DNA from: Plantago elongata
Lineage: Eukaryota > Streptophyta > Magnoliopsida > Lamiales > Plantaginaceae
DNA: 44,633 nt
Direction of reading: 5' to 3'
Assembly: GCA_036897095.1 (NCBI GenBank)
Contig: JAYMSP010000654.1
Location: forward strand, 1-44,633
Shown: one piece after another, positions 10,629-24,053 of the stretch
How positions within the stretch are numbered: position 1 is the stretch's first letter
Layout of the letters: every line of letters starts with the position of its first letter
Made by a program: the position numbers and the translations under genes
Notes under the pieces: model-generated
Told to the model about the DNA's origin: nothing
Databases searched by the model: none
The model's input: only the letters and a program-made list of their open reading frames with translations

Positions 10629-13242
10629 AGAATTATCTAACATTGAACATTCATTGCAACAACATAGAAATATATATATGAACAAAATGAAACATAAAAT
10701 ATGAAATTTCACCTTTAAGTGTGTGGATACTATATTAGGTGCGTACATGTATCTTCTTAATCGAAAATTTTATATCGTAATTTATTATATATACTGTTTA
10801 AAGTTGATTTACACATATATTGAATTTAAAAAATTTACGTGTTAATTTATCACATGGCTTATTATGTAGTTGTGTACTTATAAAATTTAATATGTAATCC
10901 CTCTCTCTCTCTCTCTCACCCCCACACACCCACATATATATATAATTAATTAATTTAAATTAAAAATTAGTTTTTATGGACATTAGTAAAATGTCCAAAT
11001 ATAATACTCTACTTACTATATATATTATTATTTTAACACGTCAACGTATCAAATGAAACTAGAGCACACATGTACTTGAAGTTAAGGAACCTGGAACCTT
11101 TCCAACGCAATTTACCAACTTATATTATAGGAGGTAATTGAATTGATTTATCTTGTACTTTGATGATAGATTGTTGATTAGGGCATATTCTACTTAATTT
11201 TAATTGATTGGATTCATGCTTTTCAATTTTTACCTAGTTTTTTGTGACAAGATTAGGTAAATTTTGTGTAAACTATTATTTTGAGCTGGAGTTTAGTTTA
11301 TAATTATGTTATATATCTTTTCGTGTATAGTAATGATTATGTTTATGTGAGTAATGAGTAGTTAACACATTCAATGAAGGATTCAATGCATGTTTAAGGG
11401 TCATGCTTTCCAATATACACACTTTGATCAAATGAGTATATGCAGTTATATGTTTGATGTTCTACACCAAAAACATCAATAGACTAAGGAATTGTTCTCT
11501 TACCACTCAAAAACATCTTGCGATTGATGAATCTATTAATTTGTTGCAAAGAGTATACAATGCATTAGCTTGCTAAATGTACCTTAGTGAAATTTACACA
11601 TTCACTAATGTTATCTATTTTATAGAACATTTAGTTCGTGTCATAGTACTTCGTACCGTGATTGATAAAAGGTTGGTGCCTCGAGTGCTATTGTAATAAT
11701 CATTTTTGACGTGTTTTAGCGATATATAGAGTAAATCGACAATGTTATCGTTCAATGATCGTGCTAGCTAATTATGCAACTAGCAACATACAATACATAA
11801 TTACAAGTGTATACAGATACACGGATGAGACCATGTGAACTGCGTCATACATGATCTACTCACTGATATGAAAAAGCTGCATCCGTTATAAAATTCGATA
11901 AATTTGAATAAATTGACTCGAAATATTTTACTTTTTCTTAATTGATTAAATATGACTTTTGTTGATTTTCTTCATATCCGTTTTACTATATATTAAATTT
12001 ACATCACAATAATAATTATCTAAAGACGAAGCTTTATTTTTATTCAAAGACAGACTTATATTTTTTAAAAAGTTATTGATGTTATTAATCAAAACACATA
12101 CGCTATCGACCTTTGAATTTTTTAATTTTACAACAAAATTCATTCCATTAACAAGATAGACGTTTTAAATATAATAAGAATGTTTAGTACATAAATATCA
12201 TTATACTAAGAGTGTTAAACATATTAAATATCATAAGAATTTTTAAATATCATAAGAATATTAAACATATTAAATTTATTATTAAAATTATAGATGATCG
12301 AGTGAGAAAATTCACAGTAAAATTCAAATTATATGAAGGTACTACGGTAAAAACTCCATAAATGAATAAACTCCTTATAGTCATAAAAAGGACTCATGTC
12401 CCAACTTGGGACCAGTTATAAATAAAATAAAATCCACATGTCATATTCCACGACTTTCTCCGATCCCGCCTTAAATAAATATACATCTCTATAGTACTAA
12501 ATGACAAAATATTCAATAATATTTATTAATATATATGATTTTCATTTTGAAATTTAAGATGTAAAATACTAATCTAAAGTTGTTTGAGATAGTAATTTGA
12601 ATTTTTGAGAAGTAAACCTATCTTTTAACTTCCGTGTAAGTAGTAGTTCATCTATATATAAACCTTTTTGTTTGACCAAAAATATTTGTAACTTGTCAAA
12701 TTAGTATTTAATAATTTTATTCAATAATTAAATATTATTCAATAAATACAACATCTAAGTTATGCACTATAAAAATATTTTTTTAGTATAAACCTCTACT
12801 TAGGAATAAACTCTCTATATGAATATTTTTTTCCGGTCTCGATGAATATGACTATATGGAAATTTTAATGTGATTAGGAAATTGAAGCGGGAAAAATAAT
12901 ATTGAAAATTGGAGCGGGTTACTAAAGAGGAATTGAAATGAAGTGTATGACCAAGGGACGACACCACTGAACACACATTTAAATATAAAAATACTTGTTA
13001 TGGATTCAAAATCTTGTTTTTTTTCCTTCCTTCTACAGAGGGGAATTAGAGGACGGTTCTTGTAAAAAAAGAAGATGGATTAGATTGGCAAGAAGGAGAA
13101 CATAGAGAAAACGGAATGAGAGAGGAGAAAACGCAGGAAAGAAGAGGATCGTGCCCTAATTAATTAAATTACAGGATGGATATAGTAGGAAAGATGAAGA
13201 TATAATAATCAATAGGATAATTATACAAAATCAAATAAAAAC
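10629..13242. other. Gene-free AT-rich stretch
   Basis: No gene supported. Contains a (CT)n microsatellite at 10899-10917. Around 12340-12420 and 12780-12860 there are loosely similar AAACTCC.TAAATGAATAAACTC segments that may be worn ends of one inverted-repeat element; ends were not resolved. Confidence 0.45.
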
Positions 13243-13640
13243 ATGTGTTGAGTGGTTAGGTGATGCTTGTGTGAGATGTGTGGTGTGAGATCGACTCTTG
13301 GTGTGTCTAGGACTTTTTCAATTTAATTTTGAAACAATTAATTAATAATAATAAATAAAAAATAAAATTAAAATAAATAAAAATTTCATGAGGTTTAATT
13401 AAATAATTTTTTTATTCTTTTTATTTTGAAGGTAAATATGATATTTTATTAATATTTATATTTTTTATATTCAAATATTCAAAATGCGAAAGTGCGATCG
13501 TCTTGTTATCAAAAGGCGATAGGGCAATCGCCTTATCGCTTAGGGTGATTGGATATATACCGTTAGATCAAATATCTAATGGTTTATTTAGAATTGTCTG
13601 TTGTCAGGCAGGACGAAAGTCTGCTTGATCGTAGAAGAGG
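13243..13640 (+). repeat. SINE-like repeat with tRNA-like head, copy 2
   Basis: Plus strand: head TTGAGTGGTTAGGTGATGC with a degenerate B box near GAGATCGACTCTT, an AT-rich middle, a short hairpin (GGCGATAGGGCAATCGCC, near 13514-13531), then the tail CTGTTGTCAGGCAGGACGAA...GTAGAAGAGGCC. The tail matches that of copy 1 at about 37 of 47 positions by eye. Confidence 0.45.
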
Positions 13641-14200
13641 CCAACTAAGTAAAATATAACATAGATGCAGAATGATTCGATTTTCACTGTACAAGTTTTA
13701 AATCTAAAAACATTCGATCATAACACACATTAATTAGAGCATTAAAACAAAATCGAATATAGGCTCATTCACCTATTCTAATCATATACTAACAATCTAA
13801 AATTATACTACCGGAGTTCCATAAGCACAACTCGCGTTGGAACTCTAGAGTCTCAACGCGAATTCCATCAAAGTTACAACTCTCCAACTCTGATGAAGAT
13901 GGTCTAATAAACCCTTTGAATTGTTGGAATTGACGACTCCAACTCAATATTAGTAGGGGGTCGAAATAAAAAGGAGAAATTGGAAAAATTAGCAGCCGCT
14001 TCTTCATTGCTGGTGACGAAGCTTTTGATAACAGCCTCAAACTACGACCTCAAAGCTCAGTATAGCAGATATCATCATATCATACATAGACATATCATAG
14101 CCCAATCCACATTTCCATTCTATTATCTCTCTCTGCCCTGTCTCTTACTCTCTCTCTCCAACACTGAAGAGAGCTTGAGACGGTGAGCAGACAAGCAACC
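13641..14200 (+). promoter_or_regulatory. Promoter and 5'UTR region of the TypA/BipA gene
   Basis: Non-coding sequence between the SINE-like repeat and the TypA start. The last 80 bp are CT-rich (TCTCTCTCTGCC..., TACTCTCTCTCTCC), typical of a plant 5'UTR, and end CAACC just before the ATGG. No convincing TATA box, which is common for plastid housekeeping genes. Confidence 0.5.
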
Positions 14201-17200
14201 ATGGATATGTCAAACTCTATCACCTCAAACCCCACCTCCCAAATCACCTCTAAACTCACTCTCTTTTCTAAACCCACCCAGAGAAGCTCTTCTTGGGTCA
14301 AAAGACAGTTTCTTGGCCGTAATTTGTCTATCAAGACTAAATTTAACATTTCAAGATTAGCCCCTTTGAGGACTCCTATCAAATGCTCCGTTTCTGAAGC
14401 TACTCAGCTCCCTACTGGTTAGTACTCTATTTCTTACCCTTATTGAATGTCCTAGTGTAGTAACTGGTTTGTTCTTGTATTATGTTCAATAAAGTTGCAG
14501 TCTTTAGTTGTTTATGTGCAAGACAAAAATGCTTAAGCTATTGGAAAACCAAAAGTTATGTATGTCTTCACATGGAAAAATCTGAATATCTGTTTGCTAG
14601 CCTGTTGGGTATGTCATTTTCTTACTGTCATAGTTTTTGTTTGGTAATATTCATGTGGGTAGTGTTTATGTTTAATAAAGTTGCGTTCTTTAGTTGTTCC
14701 TGTGCAGTGACATGGTGAAAGCTGCAAATAATTGTAGATTGTAAAAGGGAATAAGCTATGTATGTATGCCTAATGTTATGCAAGCTCGAGGTTGAAGATG
14801 ATTGTTGGTATCAGAGCTTCCGCTAATGGATGAATATGTGTGAACTATCATATTGTGTATGTCATTGTCTCTTCACGGTATAGTTTTAGTTAAGTGTCTG
14901 TTTGGCACACAATTAAGACATTGAGTTATAATAAAAATTTAGGTGTTTTTAACTAGATTTTTCTTAGTATTGTGTACGTCATTGATCTATTGTTGCATTA
15001 TTTAGTTGTTTGTTTATATGCCAGTGAAAAAGGTTAGAACTGCAAATAATCCTAGATTTTGTGTCAGAACTTAAAAGTCATGCCTTGTAGGACTTCAATT
15101 GCTTGGAAAACTAACAATTACCATGTTTGTTGCGACTTGGGAGGTTGGTTTTCAGATAATACTGTATGCTGCAATGTTGCATGATATATGGTGAAATCCT
15201 TTAGCTGAGCTCATACTTGTAGATGAGTTAGAAATATGGTAATAAACCATTGGCTAAATGCTGAATTGTGAGAGACGTTCATTTGACCCTCTTCGTGGTA
15301 GGTTGACTGCTCATCAATTAGAAATTCTTGGATGTTTGCTCTGTTTATTTGGTGTTGATCTTAAAATCTAAGAATGGTGATGTTCATTTAGTTTATGGTG
15401 CAATTTAAATGTCAATTTGCAACCCTTGATGCCATTCTTTTCTTTTCCCCTTAATAGTTGGATTGATACATGTTGAGGAGTTGCTTAGCTCTGTTTACTT
15501 TCTTTTTCACGATGATGTTCATTTTTCTATGTGCATTTTAAATGTCAGTCGACATGCTTGGTGCCATCTTTTACCTTAATGGCCGTATTGGATACTTTCT
15601 GAGGAGTGGCTTAGCTATGTTTACTCATTGACGCATGTGCAATTCTTGTCGCAGAGACAAAGGCCCAGTTGGTTAGGAGAAACGACATAAGAAACATTGC
15701 AATTGTCGCTCATGTTGATCACGGGAAAACTACTTTGGTGGATCAACTGCTGAGGCAATCTAAGGTATGTATTATGGGATCTTGGAAGAAAAGATTGTAA
15801 AAATGATGTCTGAAGATTGCTAACAGATGTTAACCCATCAATGAAATTGAAGTCACATGAAAGTATCCGAGTGATAGGCTAAATAGTTATCTTATTTATA
15901 TTTGAACATTACCCATCTACTATAATTTTATCGTAGTTCATGCGAATTAGCTACTGCTTTTGGTATTTAAGGTGATGTGATGAATATTCTTTTTGTTATG
16001 ATCTGTCGTGCAGGTTTTTCGTGACAACCAAGTTGTTCAGGAGAGGATAATGGATTCAAATGACCTAGAGCGTGAAAGGGGAATAACTATTCTCAGCAAG
16101 AACACATCAATTACTTATAAAGATACGAAGATTAATATCATTGACACACCAGGTCATTCCGACTTTGGAGGTGAAGTAGAGCGCATTCTCAACATGGTCG
16201 AGGGTGTTCTTCTAGTGGTACTTCTATTTCTATTAATCTTATTTTACCTTTTGGCTGAGGTTATCTTGTTTTTCTTATAAATCTATATTTGTCTGAAACA
16301 TAGCTTCTTGTAACAACTAAACATGAAGTATCTTCAATTCCAAAGGAGTCGTACATGTTATATTAACTGTGGACTGTTTGGAAAGGAATAGAAAATGGCT
16401 ATACCACACGCAGGTTTTACTTTGCATTGTAGCATAAAATAAAAAGTGGGCTCATTCCAGGCTTTATTGTGTAAATCAGGTTAACAGTGGAGCAATTTTT
16501 TGTTGCACACCATTGCCCGAACTCTTTTTTCCAAACAAGAATTAGGTTATTTGTATTACTTCAACTAGTTAGATGTAAAATTTAAACATGATGCTGGACT
16601 GTAAAAAATGTGAATATTGCATACTGATAACTTCATGTTTCTGATAACTTTTTGTTGCATATTCTCTACCATTCCCGGTTTGTTGCTTGACTTTCCAAGA
16701 ACTTAAAGAGTTGAGCTTTTATTGGATTGCTCTCTCATGTTAGATGTTGTGCCTTTTGCAGGTAGACTCTGTTGAGGGTCCGATGCCTCAAACTAGATTC
16801 GTCTTGAAGAAGGCTCTGGAATTTGGGCATGCTGTTGTAGTTGTCGTTAATAAAATTGATAGGCCTTCTGCCCGTCCAGAGTTTGTCATTAACTCAACTT
16901 TTGAACTATTCATCGAGCTGAATGCTTCAGACGAGCAGGTATCTATTGCTACTTGGTCATGCTCTACATCTAAGAACTCCACTAACCCTATATCTCATGC
17001 TCTTGGTGATTGTTTGGTATGTTAACTTGATTTTTTCCCCCCTTAACAGTGTGATTTTCAAGTAATTTATGCAAGTGGTCTCAAAGGAAAATCAGGACTG
17101 TCACCTGATAATTTGGCCGATGATCTTGGACCTTTGTTGGAGACTGTTGTCAGATGCATACCTGGACCACAAATTGCTAAAGAGGGTTCTCTTCAAATGC

Positions 17201-19581
17201 TTGTTAGTGACGGTTCTTTTCTTCTTCATCTTGAATTCTTGTTGCTGGTAGTTTTGTTTAATCACTATCCAAACTTTTGCAGGCTACAAATATAGACTAT
17301 GAGGAACATAAAGGGCGCATCGCTATTGGACGGTTGCATGCTGGAATACTGAACAGAGGAATGGATGTCAAGGTACACTTGCTCAAAAGTTTGTACTTGT
17401 ATCAGTGTAGAACCTTCAGCAGGATATTTCAGTTGAATAAGGGAGGGAGGGATTGTGTTCTAATATATTCTAGCACTTGAGAAGTATGTATTTTAATTTA
17501 ATTTGTATACGTGACAAGGACTTAGATAACACATTTCTGCAATATTTTCAGGTCTGTTCCTCTGAAGACGTATGCAGGTTCGCTAAAGTGAGCGAACTTT
17601 TTGTGTACGAAAAATTCAACAGAGTTCCTGTGGATTCAGTAGAGGCTGGTGACATTTGTGCTGTTTGTGGTATTGATGACATTCAGGTAGAATCAGAATT
17701 TTGTCACAATTTCACATTTGTTCATCTATGTTATAGTTCGTAATTTTACTCCGAGCTTGATAACAATTTGTTTCGCCAATTCAGATAGGAGAGACAATAG
17801 CCGACAAAATCACGGGCACACCATTACCCGCAATCAAGGTGGAGGAACCTACAGTTAGAATGGCTTTCTCAATCAACACTTCGCCTTTTGTTGGCCGTGA
17901 GGTAATATACTAATTTATTCATGCAATGATGCATCCCATCAAGTCTAGTTCAATTATAGTGATAAACAAATATTCACGCCTGCTATTGTGAAGCTGTACA
18001 ATTCGCTCTGACGTCTTTTTGGTTTATGCTTCGTATGATTTCTTGAATATATATATTTTGCGGTATTCAGGGGAAATATGTCACCAGTAGAAATCTAAGA
18101 GATCGCCTCTACCGTGAGCTTGAGAGAAATTTGGCAATGAAAATTGAAGATGGTGAGACTTCGGACACGTTTATTGTTAGTGGGCGTGGTACTCTCCACA
18201 TCACTATATTGATAGAGAACATGTAAGACACAAACAGTCTACGATTTGACATATAACCCATTGAGTATAGTTTACATCTTGTAATATATACTATTTTTCA
18301 GGCGTAGAGAAGGTTTCGAGTTCATGGTTGGACCACCCAAAGTTATCAACAAGAAAGTGGGTGACAAGACGCTTGAACCTTATGAGGTAATGGTTTGTTC
18401 ATGCTTACAGATTTTTATTTGATGTGTTTTCATAGTCTGTTCTAAGTAAAGCCAAGTATTCTACAGATTGCTATTGTGGAAGTACCCGAGCAATACGTGG
18501 GGTCTGTTGTAGAACTTCTTGGTGGAAGGCGTGGTCAGATGATTGATATGGAAGGAACTGGGTAATAATCTGTCCCAACTTTTTCTTTTCTTTATTGTGG
18601 TGTGGTGCTTCTATTAGTGAGCTCTCACTATTTCACTGTACTGAAGCTAAGCCTTTTAATGATGTTCAGGTCTGAAGGGACAACTACGATGAAGTACAAA
18701 ATACCCACCCGTGGGCTTCTTGGATTGCGTAACTCGATACTTACAGTATCACGAGGCACAGCAGTATTGAATACGATATTTGACGAGTATGGACCATGGG
18801 CTGGCGATATAAGCACCCGTGATCTTGGTTCTCTGGTAATCCGTTCGTACGTTATCCGGAAATTCAATTAATTTGTTCATGAAACTAACCTTGCCTCCCT
18901 CATCTTTCGTCAGGTTGCTTTTGAGGATGGGACGAGTACATCTTATGCTCTCTCAAGCTCTCAGGATAGAGGCCAGATGTTTATTGCACCTGGAGTCGAT
19001 GTATATAAAGGTCAGATAGTTGGCATTCATCAGCGTCCAGGAGACTTAGGCCTCAATGTCTGCAAGAAAAAGGCTGCAACAAATGTCCGTTCAAATAAAG
19101 ACGTAACAGGTAACATAACCAGCTAATGTATAATTAAATTTTGGCTTAACTTGTTCTTCGAGACATTTAGAAATATCACTAATATACTTATTAATCCCAC
19201 AAGATTTCAACTTAAAATATGGTCTGTCAAATATCAGTTTTGTACTTAAAACCACCAGTTTTAGAATTTTGAATGTTTAAAACTTGAACGCTGATTCATT
19301 TGATTTACTGTTGTAAAATGTGTCATTTTTTCTAATTTTAGGACCAACGGGTTGTTCGTAGACTTTATTAATCATGGCTAAGGGCCTAAGCTGCACAGGG
19401 TGTTCATTCACTAATATCTCTCTCTATTGTAAACTATGTAGTGGTTCTGGATACGCCAATGGAGTACAGTTTAGATGACTGCATTGAGTACATTCAAGAA
19501 GACGAACTTGTTGAAGTCACACCAATGAGTATCCGTATGTGCAAAAACCAAAAGATGTCAAAGAAAGGCCGTGGAAATTGA
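14201..19581 (+). CDS. Plastid TypA/BipA translational GTPase (SVR3-like)
   Basis: Fourteen exons: 14201-14417, 15655-15764, 16014-16217, 16762-16938, 17050-17202, 17283-17372, 17552-17686, 17785-17901, 18071-18222, 18302-18386, 18467-18561, 18670-18835, 18914-19109, 19442-19581. All borders are GT/AG, and they join to 678 aa, the usual length of plant orthologues. Residues 1 to ~65 are Ser/Thr/Lys-rich with few acids, fitting a chloroplast transit peptide. GTPase motifs: G1 AHVDHGKTT (91-99), G2 RGIT (131-134), G3 DTPGH (153-157), G4 NKID (207-210), G5 SGLK (245-248). EF-Tu-like domain 2, EF-G-like III and V domains and the BipA C-terminal domain ([20 protein letters not shown]) follow. It is a ribosome-associated GTPase needed for chloroplast translation and rRNA maturation; Arabidopsis svr3 mutants suppress var2 variegation. 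The start is the first in-frame ATG, in good context (CAACCATGG). No lesions seen. Confidence 0.97.
14806..14817 (+). other. Primer-binding-site-like motif in TypA intron 1
   Basis: TGGTATCAGAGC is identical to the initiator-Met-tRNA primer site of TRIM and copia elements. It lies inside the 1,237-bp first intron. Clear LTRs were not found around it, so it may be a retroelement scar or chance. Confidence 0.4.
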
Positions 19582-20792
19582 GTGGATGTCAATCCTGGAG
19601 GGTAAAAGTACCCATTGCATTGCTGAAAAAACTCTTGATTGCATATATTCTTCTCACACCAATGCAACCTTACACAGGAGATGTTGCTGCTCTAGTAACT
19701 ATATCTTGTTGGCTTGACTGGAAGTCTCATATTCAATCTCATAAGTAAAAGAACACGGACAAGAATTTGGAGCCTTGTTGGTGTACAAGGCAGTGAGTAC
19801 AGCAGTATAGAAACATAAAGTTACTACTTCTTAGGACTTGGACTTGTCAAGGTTTACAGCTCAAGAAGAGATAAATTTTGCAGGATGTATGTCATTCGTA
19901 TAACATTACTGAAACTGTGAAGTGCGATATTCGCCTTCTGATACATTATACATGACCTCATTGTGAGACAGTTATACATTGTTACTCCCTCTATCGTGTT
20001 CTCCATACGCATTTATCTTTGTCCTAATTCTCCTGATGGGAGTTTCAGTTTGTTCTTGGTAAAAGTAAACAGTCAAGTTTCAAGAACATTGTAGTAGAAT
20101 AGATTAAGTTCAAACTCATATAGAGTGTTAGGCACTCAATTATTGATTAGAAGTCTAAGTTGGTTTTGGTCTGTCTGCTACTTTAATTGGCTGCTACTTT
20201 AATTGGTAGCAACAGTTTTATAAACTAATAGTACTAACTCGTAACGATAACGATACCGCGGTGTAGTTACTTTTAATAATGAATAAAATTAATTAATTAA
20301 AAATAAAATTTAAAAATAACATCAATCATTATCGAACATCCAAAGCTAGTCTAGTTTTATAGTAACTATAAGTAGTGTAAAATACGACTTATCATGTCAG
20401 ATTTACTTTGTAAGTGATAAAATCCAAGTTGAGCCCGTTCAGAACCCTGCAGGTAGAGATAACATATACTCCACCCGTTAAATAACAACTGATACATGCT
20501 ATTTTTTTTTGTAAAATAAACTCTATCCCTCAAACTCGAATCAAATATAAAAAAGTATTATAACACACTTTATATAGTTGGCTCCCAACAACTCTGAAGT
20601 AGTATGTTAGTTCCCTACAAAATACATAAGAATTACTCTCTTTGTCCCGATTTCAACATCTGCATTCGATTTTGAAACATCCCAATCAACTTCACATAAC
20701 TTAAATGAAAATTCTATTTCATTCTTTATTTATCATTTATCATACATTTTCACGATCTCTGGTAGTTTATTCAATCTATTTCATACATTATT
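19582..20792. other. TypA 3' flank and gene-free stretch
   Basis: The first few hundred bases should be the TypA 3'UTR, but no strong polyadenylation signal stands out. Partial TACTCCCTC-type Stowaway ends appear near 19983 and 20635 without clear partners. No gene. Confidence 0.45.
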
Positions 20793-21110
20793 ACTTATTC
20801 CGTCCCAACTTCATCTTCCCGTATTTCATTTTGATTATTTTGGTCTGTCACAACTTCATCTTCTCATCCCTTAAATGGAAAATCTCACTCCTACTTTATT
20901 TACTTTTTACCCTACTTTATTAATATATCTCTTACATTTGGAATCGAAACTTTAATTTCATTCCAAACAGTTAAGTACACATCGATCTGAAGATCCATGT
21001 AAATCAAAATAACCACAAAAATATTATCACTTTCTCTCCTACTTTATTCAGTTTTTTCTTCAAACTTGTGTCCGAGGTCACGGGAAGTTCAACTTGGGAC
21101 GGAGGAGTAT
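20793..21110. mobile_element. Stowaway-like MITE
   Basis: The left end (TTATTCCGTCCCAACTTC..CTTCCCG) and right end (CGGGAAGTTCAACTTGGGAC, then GGAGGAGTAT) are inverted repeats of about 28 bp. The CTCCGTCCC core is that of the Stowaway (Tc1/mariner-type) MITEs abundant in eudicots. The interior is AT-rich and non-coding; the outer limits are approximate. Confidence 0.6.
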
Positions 21111-21741
21111 TATTTATTATATTTTAATCATTCTCTTACGATTTGTGTTTGGGCCACATAAAGTCAAATATGGTCTGGACGGAGTATTATTTTGCAGATA
21201 TAATTTTATATGTTATGGTAATTTTCTTGACACCCACCCTGCAGTCATGCACCCCCTCTCTGAAAAAAAGTATGTTTTACTAATTTATCTATAAAATGTT
21301 GGTCGGGTCTTGTGTTACGAACGTACATAACTGGTTCGAGTATATATCTCTAACCCGGGCCTGAAATTTTATTATTTCAAATGAATTTAAATTCGGGTTC
21401 TAACCCGACCCGTTTAACAATAAATGACATAATTCCCCGTGTAATATGATATAGATAGACATGACCCAACAATTTTTCGAATCTTGTTAATTGTCTTTAG
21501 TAAACATGTGTTGAAAAAATCTACGTGTTGGAATCTATTATATGAATTGTATACCCTTTATATACATATTATGTGATATTTAATATCTATTGCACATATT
21601 TTTTTTAACTAAAATTTAATTATACTAGGAAGTATAAAGCAATGCTCATTAAATCAAACTCCTGACATAGAATACAAACAAAAACAACTTTAAATGTTAT
21701 AGAGTTATATGTGTTGTATCCTTGTAAATTTTGATTAGTTC
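21111..21741. other. Gene-free stretch with GGTCGGGT motifs
   Basis: No gene. GGTCGGGTCTTG (21301) and AACCCGACCCG (21401) face each other about 100 bp apart, and a related GGGTGCATGACCCG occurs at 22364. These resemble hAT subterminal motifs, but ends and target duplications were not found. Confidence 0.35.
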
Positions 21742-22058
21742 GGACCAACTCCAGTTGAGTTCAAAGAATTGAACTAACACGTTCTAATTAGCTCTAACGG
21801 AGTTTCACTTGGTGTGAGAGTCGACACCAGCTCTAAGATTTAGAACCGATGTAAGTCTTATTTTTCCTTTTATTTTAAATGAAATGAATGATAATAAGAA
21901 ATGAAGATGAAGTTTAAAAGAAAAGAAAGAAGAAAAAAGAAAAGTTGAATAGAGTGTGAACATTGGAGTATAATGGTTGTTGAGATTGTAAGGTGAATGA
22001 AATGTTAATGTGGAAGAGATAGGTTGATTTTAGTGGGTGTGACCATTGGAGATGGTCC
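21742..22058. mobile_element. PIF/Harbinger-like MITE
   Basis: Left end GGACCAACTCCAGTTGAG faces right end CCATTGGAGATGGTCC, giving imperfect terminal inverted repeats of the GGACCATCTCCAATGG type common in Tourist-like MITEs. The 3-bp target duplication is not clean. Non-coding. Confidence 0.5.
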
Positions 22059-22734
22059 TAGTACATAGTGAGTATATAATTTACTCTATCAATATCAATT
22101 TAATTTAATATCATTGGAGATGTATACTAAAATTTATTCTTATGAAATTATGATTTAAATATGGATGTTTTTTTTTTTAAAAGAGCCTAAGCTCTCGAAT
22201 TTTATGTATATATGATTTAAATATGGATGTTATTTTGTATTTTGAATACTTCTCTTATGCTTGTGACATGTAAATTGCTTTATACAGTTTTGTTTTGGGA
22301 TTTGAGGGGTACATTTATTAAAAATAGTATCAGTTACTACTTAAAGGGTCTGGTACGACCGTACGGGTGCATGACCCGATATAAAATTTATCTTATATCA
22401 ACTCGTCGGGACCTTAACAGGTTGGTTGGATCCTAACCTTGAAAAATATATCCATCATCATTAGTCGTACCATATTTATTTTTATATATAATCATATCAA
22501 ATCTTTACTTTTTTAATTAGGTTGTAGATGTTTCACTATAAAATACATTTAGTAGACTTGGAACAGTCAAACTTTATAACTTTGTTTGGCCAGTGTTTGA
22601 GTCAGTATTCCTAATTATACGTTTGATTAATCAGATAGAAATTGATCGGACAACACAAATCTTGCTTATCTAAATTGGCAGTGTCTCGATTTATAATATT
22701 GTTTTTCCTTTATTTCTCGACACTTTTTTTTTAA

Positions 22735-23980
22735 AAATCTTTTTCAATATTAGTCAAATTACCATCAAATAGTCCCTCAATCATTATGTCAAATTAAATT
22801 ACAATGGACCACAAACACTTGTCTATCTCAACATCTCATCAGACACATGAGACAAAGACAAACAACAATGTCTCAAAATTTAGAGAGATCGTACATAGAT
22901 TTGCAACTTAAAATTTTCTATTTTAAAATTTAAAATATATTTCTTAATAATATTGAAATTGTGAAATATGTAATTATTTCTCTATTGATTTTTATGAGAT
23001 CATTTATATACGTAGAATTGGGCCATAAATATTTTTTCAAAATTACTATAAATTGAGCTCTTTTCTAAAATTTACTGTACATTATATTTTTGAAATATGA
23101 CATTCTAGAGAATTGGACCATATTGACTACAAAAACTATGGGTAAATAAGTCTAGATTTATCGTTCAATCTAAGAATGTTTTCTTTTTTTAAAATTATTT
23201 TACCAATGGAACTCCATGAAATTCAAAGTTACATTCCACATTAAATTTTACCTATGTGGCTGATCACTAAGGTCAGTGTTAAAGGGTGGCGTTCACATAT
23301 GTTCGAGACGGGGGTGACTTAGTTTGCTTATAGCAAATGGTCTGGTTGGAATCTTTCACTTTTTCAGCAGAGGCCTATTTCATTTAGCTGATATTGAAAG
23401 TGTGATTATACTTTGTTTAATTCGACGGAGGTCTTATATCCTTGATTTAAACCTCATGTTGATAAATTGCTTTGGGGTTAACTGATCTGGACAAAACTGG
23501 ATGAAACTGAATTAAACTAAACTGAACTGAAGTAATGTATAAATGATAACTAAGCAGAACTGAGCTAAATTGCACTGAATGGAACTGAACTTAACTGAAG
23601 TGCAATTAAGTTGAAGAGAAGAAAGCCCAGTTTTGCATAGGTTGTGTTTTGAATTTGGTAATACGGATAGTGTGAACTTCGGTTGACTGTTGTACTAACT
23701 TGTTTTTTGGAGTAATGAAATATATTTGTGGTTCTAAATAAAATAAATTTCTTTCATACATTTATACAATTAAATACTTATTTAAATTTATATCTAATTT
23801 TAATAAATAATTGACATTTATGAATTCGTTTCATCGTCATAAATCAAAACATATCTTTAAATTTATGGATTTTTTTTATTTTAATATGTAAATAATTTAT
23901 TTAGTTAACATTATCTATATAAGATTGGTGTCTATGAATTCGTCTTGCCAAGATGAATCTAAATATATGCTCAAAATTTG
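22735..23980 (+). repeat. Large direct repeat, copy A
   Basis: A 1.25-kb AT-rich block whose landmarks (GGACCACAAACACTTGTCT, GGGTGGCGTTCACATATGTT, CTGGTTGGAATCTTTCAC, an ACTGAACTGAA-rich part, GGTGTCTATGAATTCGTC) recur in the same order in copy B about 1.3-1.4 kb downstream. Non-coding. Confidence 0.8.
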
Positions 23981-24053
23981 AAGTTTTATATATAAAGTTA
24001 TATAGGGTTTAATTTCTACTTTTCTTAATTAAATTGTATTTTCTTTAGAAACT

